In this document: in pieces, positions 42,574 through 50,858 of the stretch
Position numbering within the stretch: the stretch's first letter is position 1
Layout: each line of letters starts with the position of its first letter
DNA from: Intestinimonas aquisgranensis
GTDB lineage: Bacteria > Bacillota > Clostridia > Oscillospirales > Oscillospiraceae
NCBI GenBank assembly: GCA_020687605.1
Contig: JAJEQY010000004.1
Coordinates: forward strand, 1-64,000
DNA: 64,000 nucleotides
Reading direction: 5' to 3'
Translations under genes and position numbers: made by a program
Notes under the pieces: generated by a model
Databases searched by the model: none
Told to the model about the DNA's origin: nothing
What the model saw: the letters and a program-made list of their open reading frames with translations, nothing else

Positions 42574-44007
42574 TTACAGGTTGAAGTAACGGGCGGCGTT
42601 GTTGTAGCAGATGCCCTCCACGATCTTCTTCAGGGCCTCCTCGTCGTTGGGGTACTCGCCGTTTTCCACCCAGTGGCCGATGAGGTTGCACAGGATGCGG
42701 CGGAAGTAATCATGCCGGGCGTAGGAGAGGAAGGAACGGGAGTCAGTGAGCATGCCCACGAAGTTGCCCAGCAGGCCCAGGCTGGCCAGGGACTTCATCT
42801 GCTCCTCCATACCGGTCTTGGTGTCGTTGAACCACCAGGCGGAGCCGTGCTGGATCTTGCCGGGAATCTCGTCGGACTGGAAGCAGCCCAGCAGGGTGCC
42901 CAGCTGAGCATTGTCGGCGGGATTGAGGGAGTAGAGGATAGTCTTGGGGCACTCCTCGGTCAGGTCCAAGGCGGAGAGGAGCTGGGCGATGTTGCCGCCG
43001 CAGGTGTTCTGGGCGATCATGTCGAAGCCGGTGTCGGCTCCCATACGCCGGAACATCCGCTCATTGTTGTTGCGGAGGCAGGAGTAGTGGAGCTGCATGA
43101 CGATGCCCAGGCGGTGATAGGCCCGGCCCAGGTGGAGCAGAAGGGTGGTCTGATAGCCCTCGATCTCGGCCAGGGTCAGCTCCTCACCAGCCATGGCCTT
43201 CCGGAAGGCGGCGTCGGCCTCTTCCATGGTGCAGGCGCGGAAGGGCACGTAGTCCAGTCCGTGGTCGCTGGCCCGGCAGCCCATCTTCGCGAAGAACTCC
43301 AGCCGCTCCACCAGGGCATCACAGACCTCCTGGGCGGAGGTAAGCGCGGTCTTGCCCACACTGGCGGCCAGCTTGCCCATGTAGTCGGCAAAGCCAGCCT
43401 TATTGATGTTGACGGCCCTGTCGGGGCGGAAGGAGGGGCAGACCTGGAAGGTGATGGTGGGGTCGTTGGCGATCTTCTCATGCCACTCCAGGGAGTCGAT
43501 GGGGTCGTCGGTGGTGCCGATGAAGGCCACGTTGGCCTTGCGGATGAGGCCGCGGACGGTGAGGTCGGGATCGTGGCGCAGCTTCTCGCCGGTCATGTCC
43601 CAGATCTCTTTCACGGACTTGGGGGAGAGGTAGCCCTCATAGCCGAAGAACTTCCGCAGCTCCAGGTTGCACCAGTGGTACATGGGGTTACCGATGGCCA
43701 TCTCCACGGCCTCGGCGAATTTCTCCAGACGCTCCAGTCCGGGCTTGGAGCCGGTGACATAGTCCTCGCTGACACCGTTGGAACGCATGAGCCGCCACTT
43801 GTAGTGGTCACCGAAGTAAGTGCCGTCGGGATTCTCGCCGCCAAGCCACACCTGGGCCAGGTCGTCGAACCGGCGGTCCTCGTAGATCTCCTGAGGGGGA
43901 ATGTGGCAGTGGTAGTCCACCAGGGGGAGGGACTCAGCGTAGTCGTGGAAGAGGTGCTTTGCGGTTTCGGTCTCCAACAGGAAATCCTTGTCCATAAATG
44001 CTTTCAT
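42574..44007 (-). CDS. uxaC: Glucuronate/galacturonate isomerase
   Basis: 477-aa uronate isomerase (UxaC), converting glucuronate to fructuronate or galacturonate to tagaturonate. Family motifs LVDYHCHIPPQEI near residue 30 and NPMYHWCNLELRKFFG, and the metal-site DSRSFLSYARHDYFRR near the C-terminus, are clear. ATG 44007 was taken, with ATG 43995 as alternative; no ribosome binding site is close to either, but AAAGGAGG lies about 33 bases upstream behind a small hairpin. Third gene of the eda-kdgK-uxaC unit. Confidence 0.94.
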   Translation of the reverse strand: MKAFMDKDFLLETETAKHLFHDYAESLPLVDYHCHIPPQEIYEDRRFDDLAQVWLGGENPDGTYFGDHYKWRLMRSNGVSEDYVTGSKPGLERLEKFAEAVEMAIGNPMYHWCNLELRKFFGYEGYLSPKSVKEIWDMTGEKLRHDPDLTVRGLIRKANVAFIGTTDDPIDSLEWHEKIANDPTITFQVCPSFRPDRAVNINKAGFADYMGKLAASVGKTALTSAQEVCDALVERLEFFAKMGCRASDHGLDYVPFRACTMEEADAAFRKAMAGEELTLAEIEGYQTTLLLHLGRAYHRLGIVMQLHYSCLRNNNERMFRRMGADTGFDMIAQNTCGGNIAQLLSALDLTEECPKTILYSLNPADNAQLGTLLGCFQSDEIPGKIQHGSAWWFNDTKTGMEEQMKSLASLGLLGNFVGMLTDSRSFLSYARHDYFRRILCNLIGHWVENGEYPNDEEALKKIVEGICYNNAARYFNL

Positions 44008-44066
44008 GGCGATGGGGACGGCGACGGGACGCCGCCGCGAACCTCCTTTTCAAAAAGATAGCTAGA

Positions 44067-44098
44067 AGACGGCGCACTCCGCAGGGGAGGCGCCGTCT
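44067..44098 (-). terminator. Hairpin between kdgK and uxaC
   Basis: Stem AGACGGCGC (44067-44075) / GCGCCGTCT (44090-44098) with an inner CTCC/GGGAG pairing. On the minus strand the T run comes only after eight more bases, so it is probably a partial terminator or mRNA-processing signal. Confidence 0.5.
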
Positions 44099-44111
44099 GT
44101 CTGAGATGCTG

Positions 44112-45140
44112 TTACCGCTGGATGCGGCCGGAGCCGTCGCCGCCGGCCAGCTTCTCCACCTCGGAGACGGTGACCATGTTGTAGTCGCCCTCGATGGAGT
44201 GCTTGAGGGCAGAAGCAGCCACGGCGAACTCCACGGCGTCCTGAGTGGACTTGCCGTTGAGCAGGGCATAGATGAGGCCGCCGCCGAAGCTGTCGCCGCC
44301 GCCCACACGGTCGATGATGTGGAGCTCGTACTTCTTGGAGAAGCAGTACTCGTCGGAGGCCACATCGTAGAGCATGGCGCTCCAGCCGTTGTCGAAGGCG
44401 GAGTGGGACTCACGGAGAGTGATGGCCACCTTCTCGAAGCCGAACTTGTCGGCCAGCTGCTTAGCCACGGACTTGTAGCCCTCCCGGTTGATCTCGCCGG
44501 CGTAGATATCGGTGGCCTCAGCCTCAATGCCGAACACGTCCTTGGCATCCTCCTCGTTGGAGATGCACACGTCCACATACTGGCACAGCTCGGTCATGGC
44601 CTCACGGGCCTGCTCACGGGTCCACAGCTTGCCGCGGTAGTTGAGGTCGCAGGAGATCTTCACGCCCTTGGCCTTGGCGGCCTTGCAGGCCTCCTTGCAG
44701 ATCTCCACCACATTGGGGCCCAGAGCGGGGGTGATGCCGGTGAAGTGGAACCAATCCACGCCTTCGAAAATCTTGTTCCAGTCGAAGTCGGCGGTGGTGG
44801 CCTCCTGGATGGCGGAGTGGGCCCGGTCGTAGATGCACACGGAGCCGCGCTGAGAGGCGCCCTTCTCATTGAAGTAGATGCCCACGCGGTCACCGCCCCG
44901 GACGATCATGGAGGTGTCCACGCCGTAGCGGCGCAGGGAGTTGACAGCGGCCTGGCCGATGGCGTGCGCGGGCAGCTTGGTGACGTAGGCGGCATCCATG
45001 CCGTAATTGGCAAGGGACACGGCCACGTTGGCCTCGCCGCCGCCGAAGGAGAACTCCAGGTGGTCAGCCTGGACAAAACGCTCATAGTTATAAGGCTGGA
45101 GCCGGATCATCAGCTCACCGAAGGTCACGATCTTAGACAT
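44112..45140 (-). CDS. kdgK: 2-keto-3-deoxygluconate kinase
   Basis: 342-aa PfkB-type sugar kinase. N-terminal FGELMIRLQP and GGGEANVAVSLANYG, and the C-terminal IDRVGGGDSFGGGLIYAL with the catalytic aspartate, are typical of KdgK. Makes KDPG from 2-keto-3-deoxygluconate, the substrate of Eda encoded 18 bases upstream. AAAGGGG precedes ATG 45140. Confidence 0.93.
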   Translation of the reverse strand: MSKIVTFGELMIRLQPYNYERFVQADHLEFSFGGGEANVAVSLANYGMDAAYVTKLPAHAIGQAAVNSLRRYGVDTSMIVRGGDRVGIYFNEKGASQRGSVCIYDRAHSAIQEATTADFDWNKIFEGVDWFHFTGITPALGPNVVEICKEACKAAKAKGVKISCDLNYRGKLWTREQAREAMTELCQYVDVCISNEEDAKDVFGIEAEATDIYAGEINREGYKSVAKQLADKFGFEKVAITLRESHSAFDNGWSAMLYDVASDEYCFSKKYELHIIDRVGGGDSFGGGLIYALLNGKSTQDAVEFAVAASALKHSIEGDYNMVTVSEVEKLAGGDGSGRIQR

Positions 45141-45158
45141 ATTATTTTACCCCTTTCC

Positions 45159-46118
45159 TTACTTTCGCACAAGATGGATGGCGAAGCCGCCGAAGTCGCC
45201 CTGGACATAGATAGCCTTGGTCTTGCCTTTTTCGTCGATTTTCCGGGTGGACTCGTCAAAGGTGACGCCCTGGAGACCCAGGTGGAAGATGGCACGGTCG
45301 ATATTGTTGACGCCGATGGCGATGTGGCCCCGCTCACCGGGGAACTCCACCTTGCAGCACTCCATGGGACCGGCGAAGTCGGAGGAGTTGCCAGCCTTGT
45401 AGGGGAAGCCGAAGAGGGCGCAGATGGTCTTGGCGGTGCTGGCGGCCTTGTCGGCGTCGCCGCAAGGGATGCCCACGTGGTGGAGGGAGAAACCCAGCAT
45501 GGTCTGGACCGCCTCCTTGCAGATGGCGGTAATCTCGTCCCACTTCTGGCCGTCGATGAGGTCCTTCTTCACCATCCAGGTGCCGCCGCAGGCCACGATG
45601 CGGTCGAAGTTCAGATAGTCCATCATGTTCTTGGTGTTCACACCGCCGGTGGGCATCCAGCGCAGATTGGTGTAGGGGCCGGCCAGAGCCTTCAGCTTGG
45701 CCACGCCGCCGTTCTGCTCGGCGGGGAAGAACTTGAGCACGTTCAGACCCATGCTCATGGCCTGCTCCATCTCGCCGGGGGTGGCGGTGCCGGGCATCAT
45801 GAGGACGCCCTTGTCGATGACGTAGCGGGTGATCTCGGGGTTGAAGCCGGGGCTGACGATGAACTTGGAGCCGGCGGCGATGGCGCGGTCGGCCTGGTCC
45901 TTGGTGAGGACGGTGCCGGCGCCCACCAGCATCTCGGGTACCTCAGTGGAAATGCGGCGGATGGCCTCCTCACCGGCAGCGGTGCGGAAGGTCACCTCGG
46001 CGGCGGGCAGGCCGCCGGCCACAAGCGCCCGGGCCAGAGGCACGGCCTGCTCGGCGTCATCGATGGCGATGACGGGGATGATACCAATTTCATAGATTCT
46101 CTGCAGAATTTCGTCCAT
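45159..46118 (-). CDS. eda: KDPG aldolase fused to a VOC domain
   Basis: 319-aa protein. Residues 1-205 are KDPG/KHG aldolase: Glu41 in AEVTFRT, GAGTVLT, and Schiff-base Lys129 in LKFFPAE. Residues 208-319 form an extra domain of the vicinal oxygen chelate (glyoxalase-like) type, starting FSLHHVGIPCGD and ending GGFAIHLVRK. Normal Eda is about 210 aa, so this is a fusion. The aldolase cleaves KDPG to pyruvate and glyceraldehyde-3-phosphate. The VOC part might act on a related aldehyde or bind a ligand. AGGAGGAACGCAAC precedes ATG 46118. First gene of the unit. Confidence 0.9.
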   Translation of the reverse strand: MDEILQRIYEIGIIPVIAIDDAEQAVPLARALVAGGLPAAEVTFRTAAGEEAIRRISTEVPEMLVGAGTVLTKDQADRAIAAGSKFIVSPGFNPEITRYVIDKGVLMMPGTATPGEMEQAMSMGLNVLKFFPAEQNGGVAKLKALAGPYTNLRWMPTGGVNTKNMMDYLNFDRIVACGGTWMVKKDLIDGQKWDEITAICKEAVQTMLGFSLHHVGIPCGDADKAASTAKTICALFGFPYKAGNSSDFAGPMECCKVEFPGERGHIAIGVNNIDRAIFHLGLQGVTFDESTRKIDEKGKTKAIYVQGDFGGFAIHLVRK

Positions 46119-46189
46119 GTTGCGTTCCTCCTAAAACTGCTCCCTGGATGGTTGGGCCTGCCAGTGCAGCGCCCGTGTTTGTAGTTATC

Positions 46190-46217
46190 ATTATAATACT
46201 TGTATACTAGAAAACAA
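46190..46217 (-). promoter_or_regulatory. Promoter of eda-kdgK-uxaC
   Basis: Minus strand TTGTTT (46212-46217), 16 bases, TATAAT (46190-46195), about 72 bases before eda. A GTATACTAG box lies in the spacer. Confidence 0.7.
46201..46210. promoter_or_regulatory. Hexuronate GntR operator candidate 1
   Basis: TGTATACTAG lies between the -35 and -10 of the eda promoter. The GTATAC core matches the GGTATACC core known for E. coli UxuR/ExuR operators. Confidence 0.6.
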
Positions 46218-46289
46218 GTGTCTGAATGATAAAAAATAGTGGACGAATTTTGTGTATTTTGTCGGAGAAACGACGGAAAACCGGGGTCT

Positions 46290-46318
46290 TTGACAGAGAC
46301 TTGAAAAGCTGGTATACT
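46290..46318 (+). promoter_or_regulatory. Promoter of the hexuronate GntR gene
   Basis: TTGACA (46290-46295), 17 bases, TATACT (46313-46318). The -10 is part of the second GTATACTAG box. Confidence 0.78.
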
Positions 46319-46320
46319 AG
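46311..46320. promoter_or_regulatory. Hexuronate GntR operator candidate 2
   Basis: GGTATACTAG overlaps the -10 of the regulator gene, which predicts autorepression. It shares GTATACTAG with operator candidate 1. Confidence 0.6.
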
Positions 46321-46384
46321 TGGCTGCGTCCAGGGAGGGTTCCCTGCGGCGCGGGATCGGCAAGCAGAGAGAGGAGAAGAAAGC

Positions 46385-47059
46385 ATGAGGCTGACAGAAC
46401 GACTGCCCAGAGAGACAGGGCGAGACTATGCCCTGCGTACCATTCGGGATAATATCATTCATCTGGAGCTGGCGCCGGGCAGTATGGTCAGCGAGAATGA
46501 GCTGGCGGCGGAGATGGGACTTTCCCGGACACCGGTGCGGGAGGCCCTCATTGAATTGTCCAAGGCCAAGATCGTGGAGATCTATCCGCAGAAGGGAAGT
46601 GCCGTTTCCCTCATCGATGTTAGCCTGGTGGAGGAGTCTCGCTTCATGCGAAAGGTGCTGGAGTGCGCGGTAGTGGAGCTGGACTGTGAGATGATTACGC
46701 CGGAGGGGCTGCGGTGGCTCCAGGAAAATGTGCGGCTCCAGAAATTCTATCTGGAGAACTACTTCTCTGAGACCCTTATGGAGCTGGACAACCAGTTTCA
46801 TAAAACCCTCTTTGAAATCGCGGAGAAGCCTCAGGTCTATGCCCTGATGGACAACATCGCCATCCACTTTGACCGGGTCCGGAATTTGGCACTGAGCAGC
46901 GTGAAAAACGGAAAGATCGTCCAGGATCACGAGGACATCACCAATGCCATCGCTGCCCGCGACGCTGCAAAGGCAAGAACCTTGACAGAAGAGCATTTGA
47001 ATCGCTATAAGATCGATGTTGGGGAATTGCGTGCACAATATCCTGATTATTTTAAGTAA
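46385..47059 (+). CDS. GntR (FadR-subfamily) regulator of hexuronate genes
   Basis: 224-aa GntR regulator with an N-terminal winged helix (APGSMVSENELAAEMGLSRTPVREALIELSKAKIVEI in parts, residues 30-70) and an all-helical FCD effector domain with the typical metal/ligand residues (ELDNQFHKTL). Divergent from eda-kdgK-uxaC, so it is the likely repressor sensing a hexuronate or KDPG intermediate. GAGAGGAGAAG precedes ATG 46385. Confidence 0.88.
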   Translation: MRLTERLPRETGRDYALRTIRDNIIHLELAPGSMVSENELAAEMGLSRTPVREALIELSKAKIVEIYPQKGSAVSLIDVSLVEESRFMRKVLECAVVELDCEMITPEGLRWLQENVRLQKFYLENYFSETLMELDNQFHKTLFEIAEKPQVYALMDNIAIHFDRVRNLALSSVKNGKIVQDHEDITNAIAARDAAKARTLTEEHLNRYKIDVGELRAQYPDYFK

Positions 47060-47092
47060 AGTAATATTACATTACAGGTGGACAGTAACAGG

Positions 47093-47135
47093 AAAGGACT
47101 CCCGCCGCGGTTTTCGACCGCGCCGGGGGTCCTTT
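47093..47135 (+). terminator. Probable terminator after GntR gene
   Basis: Stem AAAGGAC-TCCCG-CCGCGGT pairs imperfectly with ACCGCG-CCGGG-GGTCCTTT. The T run after it is short, so efficiency is uncertain. Confidence 0.6.
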
Positions 47136-47166
47136 GCCATGAAATGCCGGATAAGACAAGGTACGA

Positions 47167-47195
47167 TTGCATTTCGAAGCGAAAGACAGTACAAT
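47167..47195 (+). promoter_or_regulatory. Promoter of the DUF4317 gene
   Basis: TTGCAT (47167-47172), 17 bases, TACAAT (47190-47195), 65 bases before the start. Confidence 0.7.
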
Positions 47196-47259
47196 AGAAA
47201 CTGCGCGTTCTGCCGGCGTGACCGGTGGGAGCATACACGGGAAAAGCGAGGTACAGACC

Positions 47260-48399
47260 ATGAACCAGAAGGAACTCAATGAACTGCGCCGGCGGTTCCG
47301 CGCCGACCGGAGCGCCATCAGCCGGGTGTACGGCTGCTATGTGAACGGGAGCGGGGAGATCATCTCCTATATCGACAGCTCTCTGGGGGCCATGCCCCAG
47401 GAGGAGTCGGAAAAATATCTGGGGCTGCTGAAGAAATCCCTCTCCGGCACTCTGGGAAAGAACCTCATCGATATCGTCTTCTCCACCCGGCAGGTGGCCG
47501 ACAGCGAGGAGCACCGGCTCCTCATGGGCCTTCGGGATTCCAGCCTGGCAGACAGCGCTCTGCGTGAGGCCTTTTATGACAAGGTCATCCACGCCCTGGA
47601 CCTGGAGGGGAGCAACTACCTCATCCTCCTGGGCCACGACGTCTACGACGTGCCCTACCGTGGCAAGGACGACGAGGACCAGGCCGACGCCGGTGACCAG
47701 GTCTTTTCCTACTTTGTCTGCTGCGTCTGCCCGGTGAAGGACGGTAAGCCCGCCCTGGGCTATTTCCCCGGGGAGAACGAGTTCCACAGCTGCACGCCGG
47801 GGCAGATCGTCTCCCAGCCGGAGCTGGGCTTCCTGTTTCCCGCTTTCGACGACCGCGCTGCGAACATCTACAACGCCCTCTTCTACGCCCGGAAGCCGGA
47901 GCAGCTCCACCAGGAGTTTATCGACGCCGTCTTCCGCACTGAGCCGCCCATGTCGGCGGCAGAGCAGAAGGAGGCCTTTGAGGGAGCCCTCACCGAGTCC
48001 CTGGGGGAGAAGTGCAGCCTGGAGCTGGTCCAGGCGGTCCACCAGGAGCTTCGGGCCAGAATCCAGGAGCACAAGGAGAGCCACGACCCGGAACCTCTGG
48101 CCCTGACGGCGGGAGAGCTGGGGCGTATCCTCAGCGACTGCGGCGCGGACGAGGGGCAGTCCCAGGCCTTCCTGGCCAAGTGCGGCGAGCGCTTCGGTAA
48201 GGGGGCGGCGCTGGCACCTGCCAACCTCATTGACAGCCGCCGCTTTGAGGTCAAGACCGATGAGGTGGTCCTAAACATTGATCCGGAGCACAGTGCCATG
48301 GTGGAGACCAGGATCATCGGCGGCCGGAAGTACATCCTGATTCCCGCCGACGGTGAGGTGTCGGTGAACGGCATCTCGGTGGACGTTACCGGGGAATAA
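47260..48399 (+). CDS. DUF4317 protein
   Basis: 379-aa protein of the DUF4317 family, common in Clostridia and of unknown function. The N-terminus MNQKELNELRRRFRADRSAISRVYGCYV is typical. No signal peptide or membrane helix was seen, so it is cytoplasmic. ATG 47260 follows GCGAGGTACAGACC; a longer frame runs back over the promoter and was rejected. Monocistronic, with a strong bidirectional terminator. Confidence 0.85.
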   Translation: MNQKELNELRRRFRADRSAISRVYGCYVNGSGEIISYIDSSLGAMPQEESEKYLGLLKKSLSGTLGKNLIDIVFSTRQVADSEEHRLLMGLRDSSLADSALREAFYDKVIHALDLEGSNYLILLGHDVYDVPYRGKDDEDQADAGDQVFSYFVCCVCPVKDGKPALGYFPGENEFHSCTPGQIVSQPELGFLFPAFDDRAANIYNALFYARKPEQLHQEFIDAVFRTEPPMSAAEQKEAFEGALTESLGEKCSLELVQAVHQELRARIQEHKESHDPEPLALTAGELGRILSDCGADEGQSQAFLAKCGERFGKGAALAPANLIDSRRFEVKTDEVVLNIDPEHSAMVETRIIGGRKYILIPADGEVSVNGISVDVTGE

Positions 48400-48402
48400 A
48401 TA

Positions 48403-48439
48403 AAAAATGGCTGTGTACCTTAGGTACACAGCCATTTTT
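48403..48439. terminator. Bidirectional terminator after DUF4317 gene
   Basis: Seventeen-base stem AAAAATGGCTGTGTACC (48403-48419) / GGTACACAGCCATTTTT (48423-48439) with a three-base loop. Also terminates the minus-strand purine transcript. Confidence 0.93.
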
Positions 48440-49505
48440 ATGTCTTGGGAGATACTGCCTTCCGCAGCACCAGAGTGTGGTGGAGAATACCGGCCAGGGC
48501 CAGGAAGCCGATATAACCGCAGATGGGGTAGACAAAGCTCACCACATTTTTGAAGCCGAAGATGCTGCCCAGGAAGGAGAGAACGCACAGCACCACTGTG
48601 GTCCGCCGGGTGGCCAGCCGTCCGTCGGCCCAAAGCTGGAGCCGGGAAGTGATGGCAAAGAGGCTGGAGAGGGCAGCGGTAAACATGCCCGCCAGGAGGA
48701 GGACGGCGTAGATGAGGCCCAGCACCGGGGCCACCCGGTAGGCCAGCTCCAGCATGGGGAGCTCCGCCGCCCCCACCGCGCTCCGGAAGAGGATCATGGG
48801 CAGGAGGATACCGGCGAAGATCAGGGTGAGAAGCCCGGTGCCCAGCACCAGCCCCCGACGGACGGTCTTGCCCTCCATGCCGGTGGAGAGGGGCACCAGG
48901 ATAGACACTGCCGCCATCATGTTGTAAGAGATGAAGGAGAGGGCGGAGCACAGCCAGTTGCCCAGCAGGGGATTGCCATCGGAGAAGGGGGCGGCGGTCA
49001 CCGCCTCTACAGGCAGGCGGAAGGGAGCGGCCAGGGCGATGACCAGAGCGGCTACCACCAGCAGGGGGACCACGATGTTGAAGGAGGCCAACAGCCCGGC
49101 GGCACCGGCCAGAGCCACCGCCAGCACCAGGATGGTGGTGAGTCCGTTGCCAGCAATGGCGGGCAGGCCAAAGACCTGCTCCAGCAGAGCGCCGGCGCCG
49201 GCGATCATGGCCACCATCACGTCGAAGAGGAAAAAGAGAAAAACGCCGCTGAGGAAGGCCCGGAGCCAGGGCAGGTCCGGCTGGAGGATGACCCGGTCAA
49301 ACTCCGTCCGGCCCGTCTTCTTGGCAATGTCCAGGACCAGCAGGCTGAAGAGGACGAATGCGGCAATGGCCAGCACCATACCGGCGATGCCGTAGCCGCC
49401 GAAGACGCCGAAAAACTGCAGCAGCTCCTGGCCGGACAGAAAGCCGGCGCCCAGAAAGCTGCCGGTAAAGACGGTGGCCACCTCCAGGGGGGTGATCCGT
49501 TTCAT
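48438..49505 (-). CDS. YkvI-like membrane transporter
   Basis: 355-aa integral membrane protein with about ten helices, of the YkvI type (amino-acid/polyamine/organocation-like fold). It begins LEVATVFTGSFLGAGFLSGQE, a glycine-rich first helix typical of that fold. Substrate unknown. GGAGGTCTTCCT precedes ATG 49505. Last gene after purD, separated by a GC-rich hairpin, so it may be read with the purine operon; a link to purine transport is possible but not shown. Confidence 0.75.
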   Translation of the reverse strand: MKRITPLEVATVFTGSFLGAGFLSGQELLQFFGVFGGYGIAGMVLAIAAFVLFSLLVLDIAKKTGRTEFDRVILQPDLPWLRAFLSGVFLFFLFDVMVAMIAGAGALLEQVFGLPAIAGNGLTTILVLAVALAGAAGLLASFNIVVPLLVVAALVIALAAPFRLPVEAVTAAPFSDGNPLLGNWLCSALSFISYNMMAAVSILVPLSTGMEGKTVRRGLVLGTGLLTLIFAGILLPMILFRSAVGAAELPMLELAYRVAPVLGLIYAVLLLAGMFTAALSSLFAITSRLQLWADGRLATRRTTVVLCVLSFLGSIFGFKNVVSFVYPICGYIGFLALAGILHHTLVLRKAVSPKT

Positions 49506-49530
49506 AGGAAGACCTCCGTAGATAAGGATA

Positions 49531-49554
49531 GCGGCTCCGGGGGACCGGAGCCGC
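49531..49554 (-). other. Hairpin between purD and the YkvI-like gene
   Basis: Perfect ten-base stem GCGGCTCCGG (49531-49540) / CCGGAGCCGC (49545-49554). No T tract follows it on the minus strand, so it is more likely an RNA-processing or stability element than a terminator. Confidence 0.5.
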
Positions 49555-49567
49555 AGAAAAAAGCGTA

Positions 49568-50827
49568 TCAGAACGTGCGTCCGATGTCGGTGCGGAAGTG
49601 CATGTCCTGGAAAGAGATGTGCTTGGCGGCGGCGTAGGCCCCGTCAATGGCGGCGTCCAGAGTCTCGCCCACGGCGGTGACCCCCAGCACCCGGCCGCCG
49701 GCGGTGCGGATGGTGCCATCTTCGTCCCGGCTGGTACCGGCGTGGAAGACCACGGCAGTCTGCTCCGCCTCAGCGAGGCCTGTAATGGGATATCCCTTTT
49801 CATAGCTTGCGGGGTAGCCGCCGGAGGCCAGCACCAGACAGCAGGCGGCGGCGTCCTTCCAGCGGATGTCCAGCCGGTCCAGGGTGCCCTCCCGGCAGGC
49901 CTGAAAGATGTCCATGAGGTCGGTCTCCAGCAGGGAGAGGACAGCCTGGCACTCCGGGTCGCCGAAGCGGGCGTTGTACTCCACCACCTTGGGGCCGTCG
50001 GGGGTGAGCATGAGGCCGAAGTACAGTACCCCGTGGAAGGGGCGGCCCTCCGCCTTCAGGGCGGCCACGGTGGGGAGGAAGATCTCCTTCATGCAGCGGT
50101 CGGCGATCTCGGGGGTGTAGCCGGGGGCGGGGGAGATGGCGCCCATGCCGCCGGTGTTGGGACCCTTATCCCCGTCGAAGGCCCGCTTGTGGTCCCGGGA
50201 GGGGGGCGTGGGGGAGAGGTGCTCCCCGTCCACGAAGCAGAGGACGGTGACCTCGGGGCCAGTCATGCACTCCTCAATGACCACCTGGGACCCTGCGGCA
50301 CCGAACTTGCCGTCGGCCATCATGCTCCGGGCGGCCTCCTCGGCTTCAGCCACGGTCTGGGCCACCACCACGCCCTTGCCCAGGGCCAGGCCGTCGGCCT
50401 TCACCACGATGGGAGCACCCTCCTGACGGATATAGGCCAAGGCCTCCTCCAGATCGGTAAAGGAACGGTATTTGGCGGTGGGGATGTGGTATTTGGCCAT
50501 CAGGCCCTTGGAGAAGACCTTGCTGGCCTCAATGACGGCGGCGTTGGCCCGGGGGCCGAAGGCGGGGATACCCGCCGCCTCCAGGGCGTCCACCATGCCC
50601 AGTGCCAGGGGGTCGTCAGGGGCGACCACCACGAAGTCCATGGCGTGCTCCTTGGCCCAGGCCACCATGGCCTCCACGTCGGTGGCCTTGATGGGCACGC
50701 ATTGGGCCTGTTCGGCGATACCGCCGTTGCCGGGAGCGCAGTAGAGAGTGTCAATCTTGGGGCTCTTGGCCAAGGTACGGACGATGGCGTGTTCACGGCC
50801 GCCGCCGCCCACAACTAGGACTTTCAT
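49568..50827 (-). CDS. purD: Phosphoribosylamine-glycine ligase
   Basis: 419-aa GAR synthetase, the second step of IMP synthesis. Starts KVLVVGGGGREHAI, with ATP-grasp motifs (PIVVKADGLALGKGVVVA, EECMTGPEVTVLCFVDG and NARFGDPECQ). GGGAGGTTCTTACG precedes ATG 50827. Length normal. Lies after the TraX gene at the end of the purine operon. Confidence 0.96.
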   Translation of the reverse strand: MKVLVVGGGGREHAIVRTLAKSPKIDTLYCAPGNGGIAEQAQCVPIKATDVEAMVAWAKEHAMDFVVVAPDDPLALGMVDALEAAGIPAFGPRANAAVIEASKVFSKGLMAKYHIPTAKYRSFTDLEEALAYIRQEGAPIVVKADGLALGKGVVVAQTVAEAEEAARSMMADGKFGAAGSQVVIEECMTGPEVTVLCFVDGEHLSPTPPSRDHKRAFDGDKGPNTGGMGAISPAPGYTPEIADRCMKEIFLPTVAALKAEGRPFHGVLYFGLMLTPDGPKVVEYNARFGDPECQAVLSLLETDLMDIFQACREGTLDRLDIRWKDAAACCLVLASGGYPASYEKGYPITGLAEAEQTAVVFHAGTSRDEDGTIRTAGGRVLGVTAVGETLDAAIDGAYAAAKHISFQDMHFRTDIGRTF

Positions 50828-50858
50828 CGTAAGAACCTCCCATATCGAGATTCCGGGC

